Source: Pseudomonas sp. MM211
GTDB lineage: Bacteria; Pseudomonadota; Gammaproteobacteria; Pseudomonadales; Pseudomonadaceae
Direction: 5' to 3'
Assembly (NCBI RefSeq): GCF_020386635.1
Contig: NZ_CP081942.1
Span: 1,736,001-1,800,000, forward strand
DNA: 64,000 bases
The position numbers were made by a program, and so were the translations under genes. Under the pieces are notes generated by a model. It was not told the origin of the DNA, searched no databases, and saw only the letters and a program-made list of their open reading frames with translations. This document shows positions 53,697-64,000 of the stretch, piece by piece (position 1 is the stretch's first letter; every line of letters starts with the position of its first letter).

Positions 53697-54122
53697 ATGA
53701 AAGCTCGCGTTCAATGGGCAGGCGAAGCGCTGTTTCTAGGCGAGTCGGGTAGTGGCCATGCGGTGGTGATGGACGGCCCGCCGGAAAATGGCGGCCGCAA
53801 TCTGGGCGTGCGCCCGATGGAGATGTTGCTGATCGGCCTGGGTGGCTGCAGCAATTTCGATGTGGTGAGCATCCTCAAGAAATCCCGCCAGCCAGTCGAA
53901 AGCTGCGAAGCCTTTCTCGAAGCCGAGCGCGCCATCGACGATCCCAAGGTCTTCACCAAGATCCATCTGCATTTCGTGGTGAAAGGCCGTGGTTTGAAAG
54001 AGGCCCAGGTCAAGCGTGCGGTTGAGCTGTCTGCCGAGAAATACTGCTCGGCCTCGATCATGCTCGGCCGTGCCGGTGTGGAAATCACCCACGATTACGA
54101 AATCGTCGAACTGGGTGCTTGA
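53697..54122 (+). CDS. OsmC-family protein
   Basis: 141-residue OsmC/Ohr-superfamily protein (MKARVQWAGEALFLGES...). The conserved first Cys-region is EMLLIGLGGCSNFDVVSILKK, and the second Cys is in EKYCSASIMLG, matching the two-cysteine peroxidatic pattern of the superfamily. It belongs to the YhfA-like branch; peroxide reduction is possible but the in vivo substrate is unknown. It is preceded by AGGAGGGG. In PAO1 speD sits between this gene and coq7; it is absent here. Confidence 0.88.
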   Translation: MKARVQWAGEALFLGESGSGHAVVMDGPPENGGRNLGVRPMEMLLIGLGGCSNFDVVSILKKSRQPVESCEAFLEAERAIDDPKVFTKIHLHFVVKGRGLKEAQVKRAVELSAEKYCSASIMLGRAGVEITHDYEIVELGA

Positions 54123-54157
54123 AGAAGAAGGGCGATGCATTGATCGCCCTTCTTCTA
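54123..54157. terminator. Bidirectional terminator between OsmC gene and coq7
   Basis: Perfect 14-bp stem AGAAGAAGGGCGAT/ATCGCCCTTCTTCT (54123-54136 with 54143-54156) with a 6-nt loop, directly after the OsmC stop and between convergent genes. Confidence 0.82.
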
Positions 54158-54161
54158 TTGG

Positions 54162-54809
54162 TCAGATCCGGTAGGTGGTCTTGGTCATGACCTTCGAGAG
54201 TAGCGTCATGCCCAGTTTGACTGGCGCCGGAAAGCGCGCACCGCCGGCATCCAGCGCGCTGTTGGCGTGTTCCTGCTCGTCGCGGCGCATTTGCTCGAGG
54301 ATGGCTCTGGATTTGCCATCTTCTTCGGGAATCTGTTCGAGGTGTTCATCCAGGTGTTTGACCACCTGGTCTTCCGTTGCCGCGACGAAACCCAGGCTTA
54401 CCCGGTCGCTGACCAGACCGGCTACGGCGCCAACACCGAACGACAGCCCGTAGAACAGCGGATTCAGCACGCTCGGGTGGCTGCCCAACTGGCGAATGCG
54501 TTGTTCGCACCAGGCCAGGTGATCGATTTCTTCATCTGCCGCATGCTCCATCGCCGCACGCACGCGTGGCAGCTTGGCGGTCAGTGCCTGACCCTGATAC
54601 AGCGCCTGCGCGCAGACTTCCCCAGTGTGATTGATGCGCATCAGACCAGCGATGTGGCGAGTCTGTTTCGCGTCGAGCTGCGCCTCGGGTTCGACGATGG
54701 CTGGCGATGGACGGCTCGGCTGGCCACTGAAAGGCAGCAGCGTGCGCAGCGCCATGTCGGCTTGCAGCAGCAGTCGGTCGACGGGCGAATAATGGCGGTC
54801 GTTGGCCAT
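54162..54809 (-). CDS. coq7: Coq7, 3-demethoxyubiquinol hydroxylase
   Basis: Di-iron monooxygenase for the C6 hydroxylation in ubiquinone synthesis. The 215-residue protein shows the carboxylate-bridged iron motifs [31 protein letters not shown] and [12 protein letters not shown], with Glu-x-x-His pairs. It converges on the OsmC gene and is divergent from the AAA+ ATPase. Confidence 0.94.
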   Translation of the reverse strand: MANDRHYSPVDRLLLQADMALRTLLPFSGQPSRPSPAIVEPEAQLDAKQTRHIAGLMRINHTGEVCAQALYQGQALTAKLPRVRAAMEHAADEEIDHLAWCEQRIRQLGSHPSVLNPLFYGLSFGVGAVAGLVSDRVSLGFVAATEDQVVKHLDEHLEQIPEEDGKSRAILEQMRRDEQEHANSALDAGGARFPAPVKLGMTLLSKVMTKTTYRI

Positions 54810-54989
54810 GAGGGTTCTCCGGCGAGGACATGAGCGAGCAGTTTACCGCAAAAGGTCTGCCGTGTTCGGCGGGCGGCAGCGGCATCGAGCCGCAAACGTG
54901 TGCTGCCTCTCCAGTTGTGCATTCGGCACTTGCCCGGCGCTGTCGGTTGGCGGGAGTATGGCGCTGCCTCTAGGGCATAAGGAGTTGCT

Positions 54990-56471
54990 GTGAAGAACGA
55001 TATTCACGACCTGGGATTGGTACTCGATTCCAAGGTCAAGCTGGTGCTCATCGAGTCATGGGATGAACGGCGGGTGCTGGAGACGCTGACCGGTCTGGCG
55101 GTACGCCGTGGCCTGGGCCTGCTCACTTGGTCGGTCACCGAAGGGCTGCAGCGCGCCGGCTTTGCCGGAGAGACTTTCGCCGAAAGCGGTAGTACCGAAC
55201 CGGAAGCCGCGTTGCGGCTGATCAAGGCCGACCCTCAGGCAAACCTCTACGTGTTGTGCGACCTGCATCCCTTTATGGTCGATAACCCTAAGCTGGTGCG
55301 CCTGCTCAAGGAAATCGCCATGGCTGATGGCAGCCAGGCGCCTACGGTGGTGCTGGTGTCCCACGCCTGCAAGTTACCGCCTGAAGTGCAGCGCTATGCG
55401 GCGCGTTTCAACCTGGCGTTGCCTGGGGAGGACGAACTGCTGGGGATCGTCCGCGATGAGGCCACGCGCTGGAGCGAGCGCAACCGCAATCGCCGTGTCC
55501 GCACCGACAACCGCACCTTGCAGCAGGTGGTGAAGAACTTGCGTGGTATGAGCCACGCAGAAGCACGGCTGCTGGCGCGCAACCTGATCTGCGACGACGG
55601 TGCTATCACTCAGGAAGACCTGCCGGAGCTCAACAAGGCCAAGTTCGAGCTGCTCGACCTCGATGGCGTACTCAGTTACGAGTACGACACTGCGCGTTTC
55701 GCCGATGTCGGTGGCCTGAGCAACCTCAAGCGCTGGCTCGGCGAGCGCCAGCGAATCTTCTTCGACGGCACAGGTGTCGACCTGCCCAAGGGCGTGCTGC
55801 TGGTCGGCGTACAAGGCTCGGGTAAGAGCCTGGCGGCCAAGGCGGTAGCCGGGCTGTGGGGCTTGCCGCTGCTGCGCCTGGATTTCGCCTGCCTGTACAA
55901 CAAGTTCTTTGGGGAAACCGAGCGCAACCTGCGCGAGGCACTGAAGCTGGCCGAGCAGATGTCGCCCTGCGTGCTGTGGGTCGACGAGATCGAGAAGGGC
56001 CTGGCAAGCGGCGATCAGGACGGCGGCGTCAGCCAGCGTGTGCTCGGTACGCTGCTGACCTGGATGGCCGAGCGAAAATCATCGGTGTTCATGGTCGCTA
56101 CGGCCAACGTCATTGGTCGCCTGCCGCCCGAGCTGGTGCGCAAGGGGCGCTTCGACGAGTTGTTCTTCGTCGACCTGCCGGACGTGGAAACCCGCGCCGA
56201 GATCTTCCGTATCCATCTGCAACGCCGCGAGCTGGATGCCACGGCCTACGACCTGCCGCAGTTGGCGGCAGCCAGCAGCGGTTTTTCCGGGGCGGAGATC
56301 GAGCAGGTGGTGGTCAGCGCGCTGTACGCCTCTCAGGCGCAGCAGCAGTCCGTCGACCATGGCATGCTGCTGCGTGGTATCCAGGCCACGTCGCCTTTGT
56401 CGGTGATCATGGCTGAGCCACTGGCCGAGTTGCGGGATTGGGCGCGGGGGCGGACGGTCAGCGCAAATTGA
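54990..56471 (+). CDS. AAA+ ATPase, Ycf46-like
   Basis: 493-residue ATPase starting with GTG (MKNDIHDLGLVLDSKVKLVLIES), with AAGGAG five bases upstream. The N-terminal half (1-220) is of unknown function. The AAA+ core has Walker A GVQGSGKSLAAKA (near 268), Walker B CVLWVDEIEK (near 328), the second region of homology with RKGRFDELFFVDLP, and a lid domain. Cyanobacterial Ycf46 homologues are linked to CO2/photosynthesis control, but the role in pseudomonads is unknown. The gene ends ten bases before the convergent SDR gene. Confidence 0.88.
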   Translation: MKNDIHDLGLVLDSKVKLVLIESWDERRVLETLTGLAVRRGLGLLTWSVTEGLQRAGFAGETFAESGSTEPEAALRLIKADPQANLYVLCDLHPFMVDNPKLVRLLKEIAMADGSQAPTVVLVSHACKLPPEVQRYAARFNLALPGEDELLGIVRDEATRWSERNRNRRVRTDNRTLQQVVKNLRGMSHAEARLLARNLICDDGAITQEDLPELNKAKFELLDLDGVLSYEYDTARFADVGGLSNLKRWLGERQRIFFDGTGVDLPKGVLLVGVQGSGKSLAAKAVAGLWGLPLLRLDFACLYNKFFGETERNLREALKLAEQMSPCVLWVDEIEKGLASGDQDGGVSQRVLGTLLTWMAERKSSVFMVATANVIGRLPPELVRKGRFDELFFVDLPDVETRAEIFRIHLQRRELDATAYDLPQLAAASSGFSGAEIEQVVVSALYASQAQQQSVDHGMLLRGIQATSPLSVIMAEPLAELRDWARGRTVSAN

Positions 56472-56480
56472 AGTGGTCGA

Positions 56481-57269
56481 TCAAGCTCGGCCAAAACGCC
56501 GGTTGAGCCGCGCCGCGAATCGGCGCACCAACAGCCGTGGGAAGAACCGTGGCGCCAGGCTCAGCAGGCGATTACGCCAGCCGGGAATGATGATCGCGCG
56601 GTTGTTGTCCAGACCACGCACCGCGATCAGTGCAACTTCCTCGGCGCTGAGCATCAACTTGCCGTTCTCCAGGGCGCTGGCATCAAGCTGGGCATTGCGG
56701 AAGAACGCGCTACGCTTCGGCCCAGGGCAGAGTACCGACACCTTGACGCCATAAGGTCGCAGCTCTTCGCGCAGGCCTTCGGAGAAATGCAGGACGTAAG
56801 CCTTGCTCGCGTAGTAATTGCTCATCCATGGCCCTGGCTGGAAAGCAGCTATCGACGCCACGTTGAGGATCTGCCCGCTGCCACGCCCGGCCATTACCGT
56901 GCCGATGGAGTGGCACAGGCGCGCCAGGGCCAGCACGTTCACTTCCAGCAACTCCTGTTCACGGCTCCAGTCCTGGGCAACGAATGCGCCGGCGCTGCCG
57001 AGCCCCGCATTGTTTACCAGCAGCTCGATGACCAGACCGTTCTGCTCGAGCTCGTGCATCAGTCCGGATAACTGCAGGGGTTCACTGAGGTCGCAAACAC
57101 GGAACAGGACTTCGACGGAAAAGCGCTGCGTCAGCTCGTAGGCGATGCTTTCTAGTGCGTCACGATGGCGTGCGATGAGGATCAGGTTACGCCCGCGGCG
57201 TGCCAATGCTTCGGCCAGGGCGAGGCCGATACCACTGGAAGCACCGGTGACCAGGGCATAGCGGGGCAT
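56481..57269 (-). CDS. Short-chain dehydrogenase/reductase
   Basis: 262-residue SDR with the Rossmann motif TGASSGIGLALAEAL (about 7-21), NNAG (near 88), catalytic Ser in VASIAAF and Tyr-Lys in NYYASKAY (near 153-157). The C-terminal basic stretch (LLSLAPRFFPRLLVRRFAARLNRRF) suggests membrane association. It belongs to the YqjQ/DltE-like classical SDRs; the substrate is unknown. It lies downstream of the DUF805 gene on the same strand. Confidence 0.9.
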   Translation of the reverse strand: MPRYALVTGASSGIGLALAEALARRGRNLILIARHRDALESIAYELTQRFSVEVLFRVCDLSEPLQLSGLMHELEQNGLVIELLVNNAGLGSAGAFVAQDWSREQELLEVNVLALARLCHSIGTVMAGRGSGQILNVASIAAFQPGPWMSNYYASKAYVLHFSEGLREELRPYGVKVSVLCPGPKRSAFFRNAQLDASALENGKLMLSAEEVALIAVRGLDNNRAIIIPGWRNRLLSLAPRFFPRLLVRRFAARLNRRFGRA

Positions 57270-57375
57270 GGCGTTCTCCTGATGCTGTCCGTGACGGGCG
57301 TATAGCCTATCCGCAACAGGCCTGTCAGCGCTGCAGTGGCAACGCCGACAGGGAAAATAAATGCAGCGGGATCGA

Positions 57376-58365
57376 TCAGGATCCGCTCACCATCTGGTCG
57401 AAGAACATGCTGAGCACGGCCAGGATGGCAAAACCGCTGAGGAACAGCGTCAGCAACCCGCCGACCATCAGAACGATAAACAGGCCGGCCAGCAGGTTGA
57501 CTGCCAGGCTGTTGGGCGGCGGTTCCGGGCCGAAGCGATTGCTGCCGACGGTGCCTGGTACTACCAGCATGATGATCCAGAACACACTGTTGACGATCGG
57601 CACCAGGTTGAGCAGCCATAGCCAGCCAGTCCAGCCCATATCGTGCAGACGCTGGACGCCTATCTGCACACTGATGACCAGCATGCCGATAGCCGCGCCG
57701 ATGATCAGGATACTGCCCAGGATTTCCGACAGCAGGCTGACAGCGGACAGCGCGGCGATCAGCACAGTGAAGCCAAACATAAGCACCAGTGACCAGGCCA
57801 GGTAGCGCATGCGGCCAATACGCCCATTGAACGAGTTGACTTTCAATTCGCCGACCTGACCGGCGTAGGTGTCGATATTGGCGCGAGGTGGCGTGTAGGG
57901 CGTTTGCTGCAGATTCGACACGATCGGCGCCGGTTGCGTCAGTGTGCTTTCGGCGAGGGTCGCCTGGCGAGCCAGGTACTTTTCGATGATCACGCCACAG
58001 GCCGAGCATTCAGCTGCGACCGTTTGCTGATGACCGCATTTCGGGCAGTCCATCGCCTGTTGAGATTGTTCGATAGGCGCAGCGCTGACGGCCTTCTCCT
58101 CGTCCGTTTCCACAAGACTCAGCGCAGCTGACAGGTCGGGCTCCTTGCGTGCTTGGGCGCCGGCACGCTGCAGTACGGTCAAATACTGGTTGGCTTCGTC
58201 TTCTGCCAGGTCGCGCTTCAGGGCGATGGGCCCCCGACCGAACAGGGTGTCGATGCGCGCGCGGTCACTCTTGAACAGGCTGGCCAGATTGGCCTTGACT
58301 GTGTCCATCGAGGTGTCGGGCATCAGGCTGCCATCGAAGACGATTTTGTAGCGGAGCTGGCTCAT
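57376..58365 (-). CDS. DUF805 membrane protein with N-terminal zinc-ribbon
   Basis: 329-residue protein. The N-terminal soluble part (about 1-100, including RYKIVFDGSLMPDTSMDTVKANLASLF in the first 31 residues) is followed by a CxxC-type zinc ribbon (CPKCGHQQTVAAECSACG, about 107-124) and a DUF805 membrane domain from about 178 with four hydrophobic segments (including LHDMGWTGWLWLL). The N-terminal part resembles a small fold seen before zinc ribbons in other pseudomonad membrane proteins. Function is unknown. Confidence 0.85.
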   Translation of the reverse strand: MSQLRYKIVFDGSLMPDTSMDTVKANLASLFKSDRARIDTLFGRGPIALKRDLAEDEANQYLTVLQRAGAQARKEPDLSAALSLVETDEEKAVSAAPIEQSQQAMDCPKCGHQQTVAAECSACGVIIEKYLARQATLAESTLTQPAPIVSNLQQTPYTPPRANIDTYAGQVGELKVNSFNGRIGRMRYLAWSLVLMFGFTVLIAALSAVSLLSEILGSILIIGAAIGMLVISVQIGVQRLHDMGWTGWLWLLNLVPIVNSVFWIIMLVVPGTVGSNRFGPEPPPNSLAVNLLAGLFIVLMVGGLLTLFLSGFAILAVLSMFFDQMVSGS

Positions 58366-58471
58366 GCGCGCGTCCTTGTCTGCACGGGAGAGAGTTGGCA
58401 GACCCTATCGTTCCATCATGCCTTCGGCAAGTGAGCATGGGAGACTTTCGCACACGGCTGAGTGTTGGTTC

Positions 58472-59410
58472 TCAGCTTGCTGGCAGCTTCGACGTTAGGG
58501 CCAACTGATACTCGCGATCCAGGCGGGTAATCAGCTCGCTGACCGAGGGCACATCAGCAATTCCGCCTACGCCCTGACCCGCCGACCAGACGGTCTTCCA
58601 AGCCTTGGCTTCCTCGTCGAGTGGCTTGAGCTTGGCGCCAGGGTGAGCGCCTTGTAGGGTCTGCATGTCGAAACCTGCTCGTTCCAGGCTCTGGCGCATG
58701 AAGCTGGCAGGGACGCCGGAGACCGCCGGTGTGTGGATGATGTCGCTGGCACGGGCCTCGATGATCATCTGCTTGTAGTCCTGACCCGCAGTACTCTCCT
58801 GAGTGGCGACGAAACGAGTGCCCATGTACGCCAGGTCGGCTCCAAGTATCTGCGCTGCGAGGATTTCATGACCGCTGTTGATGCTGCCTGCCAGCAGTAC
58901 GGTCTTGTCGAAGAACTGGCGGATTTCTGCAATCAGCGCAAAGGGGCTCCAGGTTCCAGCATGGCCACCCGCGCCCGCGGCGACGGCGATGAGCCCGTCG
59001 ACACCCGCCTCGGCGGCCTTTTCTGCATGACGGCGGGTGGTGACGTCATGGAAGACCAGGCCGCCATAGGCATGTACGGTATCGACGACCTCCTTCACCG
59101 CACCGAGGCTGGTGATGATGATCGGCACCCGGTGGGCTGCGCAGATGGCGAGGTCTTGCTCCAGGCGCGGGTTACTGGCGTGTACGATCAGGTTGACGGC
59201 GTAGGGTGCGCTATCTTCCCGCAGGCCTGCTTCGATCTCATCCAGCCAGCCCTCGAAGCCTGCGCTGTCACGCTGGTTCAGGGCCGGGAAGCTGCCGACG
59301 ATGCCGTTGTTGCAGCAAGCGGTCACCAGCGCAGGGTTGGAAACCAGGAACATCGGTGCGGCGACCAGCGGCAAACGCAGACGCTTTTCCAGCAATGCGG
59401 GCAGAGACAT
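58472..59410 (-). CDS. Nitronate monooxygenase / 2-nitropropane dioxygenase family flavoprotein
   Basis: 312-residue FMN TIM-barrel protein (MSLPALLEKRLRLPLVAAPMFLVSNPALV). FMN-binding regions are NGIVGSFPALN, DGLIAVAAGAGGHAGTWSPFALIAEI (near 135-160) and LAGSINSGHEILAAQILGADLAYMGTRFVAT. The HAGTWSP block includes the family's catalytic His region. It probably detoxifies propionate-3-nitronate or a similar nitroalkane; the substrate is not established. It lies immediately downstream of hemJ on the same strand. Confidence 0.9.
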   Translation of the reverse strand: MSLPALLEKRLRLPLVAAPMFLVSNPALVTACCNNGIVGSFPALNQRDSAGFEGWLDEIEAGLREDSAPYAVNLIVHASNPRLEQDLAICAAHRVPIIITSLGAVKEVVDTVHAYGGLVFHDVTTRRHAEKAAEAGVDGLIAVAAGAGGHAGTWSPFALIAEIRQFFDKTVLLAGSINSGHEILAAQILGADLAYMGTRFVATQESTAGQDYKQMIIEARASDIIHTPAVSGVPASFMRQSLERAGFDMQTLQGAHPGAKLKPLDEEAKAWKTVWSAGQGVGGIADVPSVSELITRLDREYQLALTSKLPAS

Positions 59411-59434
59411 GGAGGGCTCCTTGGCAGGTCTTGG

Positions 59435-59860
59435 TCAGAAGGGTTTGACCACCACCAGGATGACGATGGCGATGAGCAGCAATACCGGTACTTCGTTGAA
59501 CCAGCGATAGAACACATGACTACGCTTGTTCTCGCCGCGGGCCAGGCGCTTGTACATGGCGCCGCAGACATGGTGGTAACCAACCAGCAGCAACACCAGA
59601 GTCAGCTTGGCGTGCATCCAGCCCTGACTCATCCAGCCCGGTACCATCACCAACAAGCCAATGCCGAATACCAGGGTGGCTATCATGGCCGGGGTCATGA
59701 TGCCGCGGTACAGCTTGCGCTGCATGACGCTGAAGCGTTCGCGGCTCGGCGCGTCCTCACTCATGGCGTGGTACACGAACAGACGTGGCAGGTAGAACAG
59801 ACCGGCGAACCAGCAGACCATGGCGACGATATGCAGAGCTTTGATCCACAGGTAGAGCAT
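59435..59860 (-). CDS. hemJ: HemJ, protoporphyrinogen IX oxidase (UPF0093)
   Basis: 141-residue, four-helix inner-membrane protein beginning MLYLWIKALHIVAMVCWFAGLFYLPRLFVYH. It carries the invariant His of KALHI (near 9) and the Lys-rich MQRKLYRGIMTPAM typical of HemJ. It performs the penultimate step of heme synthesis where HemG/HemY are absent. A longer in-frame reading from 59911 is rejected because it adds a non-conserved basic tail before the first helix. Confidence 0.9.
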   Translation of the reverse strand: MLYLWIKALHIVAMVCWFAGLFYLPRLFVYHAMSEDAPSRERFSVMQRKLYRGIMTPAMIATLVFGIGLLVMVPGWMSQGWMHAKLTLVLLLVGYHHVCGAMYKRLARGENKRSHVFYRWFNEVPVLLLIAIVILVVVKPF

Positions 59861-60056
59861 TGCCGTTCCTCTCGGTAATAAGTGCTTCGATACTAGTGCC
59901 CATGGTCTCAATAGTCATCAAGACGGTTGGCCGCAGGCGGTCTCGCCTTTATGATCGTCATCTCTTACCAGCCTCGAGGCACCCGATGCCTGTATCCGCC
60001 ATCACTTCGACAACACTGCCTGCCCGCCATCGCGGCGCGCGCGGGTGGCTTGCCTG

Positions 60057-60782
60057 ATGTCGGGTTGGGAAGTCCGTCCTAGCAATCGCGCCCATGAGCG
60101 GCGCCTTCGTGTTGCATTGATCCTCCTGCTGATGGCCGTACCCAGCGCTTTCTATCTGGGAAGCTGGTGGCAGACCAGGGCGATGCAGGAGCAGGGCGTC
60201 GAAGCGCAGTCGATGCAGGTTCGCCTCGACGAACAGGCGCGCGAGGTGGACGAACTGCGTCAGCGCATGGTGGTGCTCAGCAGTGGCGAGCAGTTGGCAC
60301 AACAGTCCAATGAGCAGAGTCGCCTGAATATCAAGTTGCTCGAGGAACAGAACTTCAAGCAGCAACAGGAGCTAGCCTTCTATAAAGGTGTCTTGGCTCC
60401 GGACAGCCGGGTCGATGGGCTGCTCATCCGCAGCTTCGACATTCACCCCACCGAGCAGGCGGGGTTGTTCCGCTTCAAGATCATGCTCAGCCGGGTCGGC
60501 AAGGATGACAAACCTATGCAGGGGCGATTGCAGGTGCAGGTTGATGGGCGGCAGGCCGGCAAGGCGAAAAGCCTGCAACTGGCGCAGTTGAGCGGTGATT
60601 TGCCGGATGGTTCGACCGAGCAGTCGATTCCATTCGCTTTCAAGCACCTGCAAGCGATTCCAGAAGGCGGACGTCTCGGTGAGCTGCAGCTCCCCGAAGG
60701 GTTCGAGCCGCAGCAGATACGTATCAAGGCCGATGTCGAGGGTGGCAAGCCCGTCGAGCGTCAAATCGAATGGACTGACTGA
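60057..60782 (+). CDS. Membrane-anchored coiled-coil protein, DUF6776-like
   Basis: About 241 residues: short cytoplasmic N-terminus, one transmembrane helix (about 19-38; LRVALILLLMAVPSAFYLGSW), a periplasmic coiled coil (about 45-110; VRLDEQAREVDELRQRMVVL) and a C-terminal beta domain. Function is unknown; it always sits next to bactofilin and erpA in pseudomonads. The ATG at 60057 and a GTG four codons upstream (60045) are both possible; neither has a clear ribosome-binding site. It lies 16 bases from the bactofilin gene, so a joint envelope-scaffold role is plausible. Confidence 0.82.
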   Translation: MSGWEVRPSNRAHERRLRVALILLLMAVPSAFYLGSWWQTRAMQEQGVEAQSMQVRLDEQAREVDELRQRMVVLSSGEQLAQQSNEQSRLNIKLLEEQNFKQQQELAFYKGVLAPDSRVDGLLIRSFDIHPTEQAGLFRFKIMLSRVGKDDKPMQGRLQVQVDGRQAGKAKSLQLAQLSGDLPDGSTEQSIPFAFKHLQAIPEGGRLGELQLPEGFEPQQIRIKADVEGGKPVERQIEWTD

Positions 60783-60798
60783 TAAGTGATGGTTCGCG

Positions 60799-61209
60799 AT
60801 GTGGAATAAAGGTAAGGGCAAGGCAGACATGCAGCGCTTCACTGGCAAGACCAGTTTGATCGCAGCGGGCGCGGCATTCCGCGGTGATCTGGAGTTTCAG
60901 GGCGCTGTGCAAATCGATGGCCGGGTGCTTGGCGATATTCGCACCGAGGAAGGCTTGGTACGGGTTAGTGTCGACGGGCAGGTTGAAGGTGAGGTGCGCG
61001 CCCCCCATATAGTGATCGATGGCGAGATCATCGGTGATGTCTACGCCAGCCAGCATGTCGAGCTGGGGCCGAAGGCTCGGGTGCGCGGCAACCTCTATTA
61101 CGGCCTGATGGAAATGGCCATGGGCGCACAGGTCGAGGGCGGTTTGCGGCCGATCAAGGAGCAGGGCAGACCGTTGGAGCTACCCGAGAGCGTGGACGAC
61201 GTAGAATAG
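60799..61209 (+). CDS. Bactofilin (polymer-forming cytoskeletal protein)
   Basis: 136-residue DUF583 protein with a right-handed beta-helix core of short glycine-punctuated turns (AAFRGDLEFQGAVQIDGRVLGDIR; GQVEGEVRAPHIVIDGEIIGDV), flanked by short disordered ends. Bactofilins polymerise without nucleotide and localise cell-wall or motility enzymes. An M23 peptidase, a known bactofilin partner type, lies nearby in this window (from 62787). Confidence 0.9.
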   Translation: MWNKGKGKADMQRFTGKTSLIAAGAAFRGDLEFQGAVQIDGRVLGDIRTEEGLVRVSVDGQVEGEVRAPHIVIDGEIIGDVYASQHVELGPKARVRGNLYYGLMEMAMGAQVEGGLRPIKEQGRPLELPESVDDVE

Positions 61210-61283
61210 TTGACCGCTTTTCTAGGGTAAGCGGATAATGTAGCGCTACAACGCAGTATGGCGCCTGGCGCCGGGAGAGAAAC

Positions 61284-61637
61284 ATGAGCGTCGAAACCTT
61301 CACCCCCACCGCAGCGATGCAGTTCACGCAAGGGGCGGCAAGCAAGGTTAAGAACCTGGTTGATGAAGAAGGCAACCCGCGCCTGAAACTGCGTGTGTTC
61401 GTCACTGGCGGCGGCTGCTCCGGTTTCCAGTACGGTTTCACCTTCGATGAAGAAGTGGCCGATGATGACACGATCATTGAGCGTGAGGGCGTTGCTCTGG
61501 TCGTTGACCCCATGAGCTTCCAGTATCTGGTGGGCTCCGAGGTGGACTATCAGGAAGGTCTGGAGGGTTCGCGTTTCGTGATCAAGAATCCTAATGCGAC
61601 CACTACCTGTGGCTGCGGCTCTTCGTTCTCGATCTGA
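61284..61637 (+). CDS. erpA: ErpA, A-type iron-sulfur cluster insertion protein
   Basis: 117-residue A-type carrier that delivers Fe-S clusters to apoproteins including IspG/IspH. The three ligand cysteines are seen in [11 protein letters not shown] (near 45) and TTCGCGSSF (near 109-111). It has its own promoter space (74-base gap after bactofilin) and GGGAGAG before the start; a strong terminator follows. Confidence 0.95.
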   Translation: MSVETFTPTAAMQFTQGAASKVKNLVDEEGNPRLKLRVFVTGGGCSGFQYGFTFDEEVADDDTIIEREGVALVVDPMSFQYLVGSEVDYQEGLEGSRFVIKNPNATTTCGCGSSFSI

Positions 61638-61655
61638 GTCATCCCGCCGTGCATG

Positions 61656-61684
61656 AAAACGCCGCGCATCTGCGCGGCGTTTTT
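61656..61684. terminator. Terminator after erpA (convergent with anmK)
   Basis: Stem AAACGCCGCGC/GCGCGGCGTTT (61657-61667 with 61672-61682) with a 4-nt loop and T-run on the erpA side, and A-run on the other, so it can serve both convergent genes. Confidence 0.88.
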
Positions 61685-61693
61685 CGTTGCGCG

Positions 61694-64000
<2,307 letters not shown>

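Overview
The window is a gamma-proteobacterial chromosome segment, almost certainly from Pseudomonas sensu lato. Gene order follows the P. aeruginosa PAO1 neighbourhood apaH-apaG-rsmA-pdxA-surA-lptD / amgK-murU-djlA / agtSR-agtABCD / rpe-gph-trpE / pyocin regulators / trpGDC / vfr ... erpA-anmK. The DNA is high-GC, with short intergenic gaps and many ATGA or TGATG overlaps. Species cannot be fixed from the sequence alone. No rRNA, tRNA or CRISPR was seen.

Layout. 1-6778 (minus strand): the envelope and housekeeping block lptD-surA-pdxA-rsmA-apaG-apaH (apaH is cut by the window edge). 6904-10368: amgK-murU (peptidoglycan recycling), djlA and, on the minus strand, a DUF3530 protein. 10558-18358: the two-component system AgtS/AgtR and the AgtABCD importer, which by family is for GABA and 5-aminovalerate. 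18549-24215: an accessory catabolic module made of a sigma54 activator, an iron alcohol dehydrogenase, an SLC23/NCS2-type permease and a GabD-like semialdehyde dehydrogenase, with a visible sigma54 promoter and enhancer dyad. 24216-24760: a repeat field. 24761-27798: rpe, gph, a Trp-rich leader peptide and trpE.

27950-34593 is the accessory island between trpE and trpG, the site where P. aeruginosa carries its R/F pyocins. Here it keeps the regulators (PrtN- and PrtR-like), a PA0613-like protein, two holins, a lambda-R-type endolysin and nested Rz/Rz1 spanins, but no tail genes. Instead it carries a signal-less GH5 (cellulase-type) glycoside hydrolase. An orphan GAF histidine kinase closes the island. 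The parts fit a stand-alone, damage-inducible lysis device that could release a glycanase. This is the most unusual locus in the window.

35032-37727: a second Trp leader and trpGDC. 37923-52586: a block that is not between trpC and vfr in PAO1: nadC, DUF1631, ampDE, tatD, asmA-like and the fructose PTS regulon fruR/fruBKA with a FruR operator. 52625-64000: vfr, OsmC family, coq7, an AAA+ ATPase, SDR, DUF805, a nitronate monooxygenase-like enzyme, hemJ, a coiled-coil membrane protein, bactofilin, erpA, anmK and an M23 peptidase cut by the window end.

Two families of small non-coding repeats decorate intergenic sites. One is a palindromic element of about 140 bp: two copies are almost identical and flanked by 4-bp direct repeats, and two further relatives are diverged. 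The other is a 271-bp element with 21-bp perfect terminal inverted repeats, plus a solitary end elsewhere. One 140-bp copy sits exactly in the loop of the trpC/nadC intergenic hairpin.
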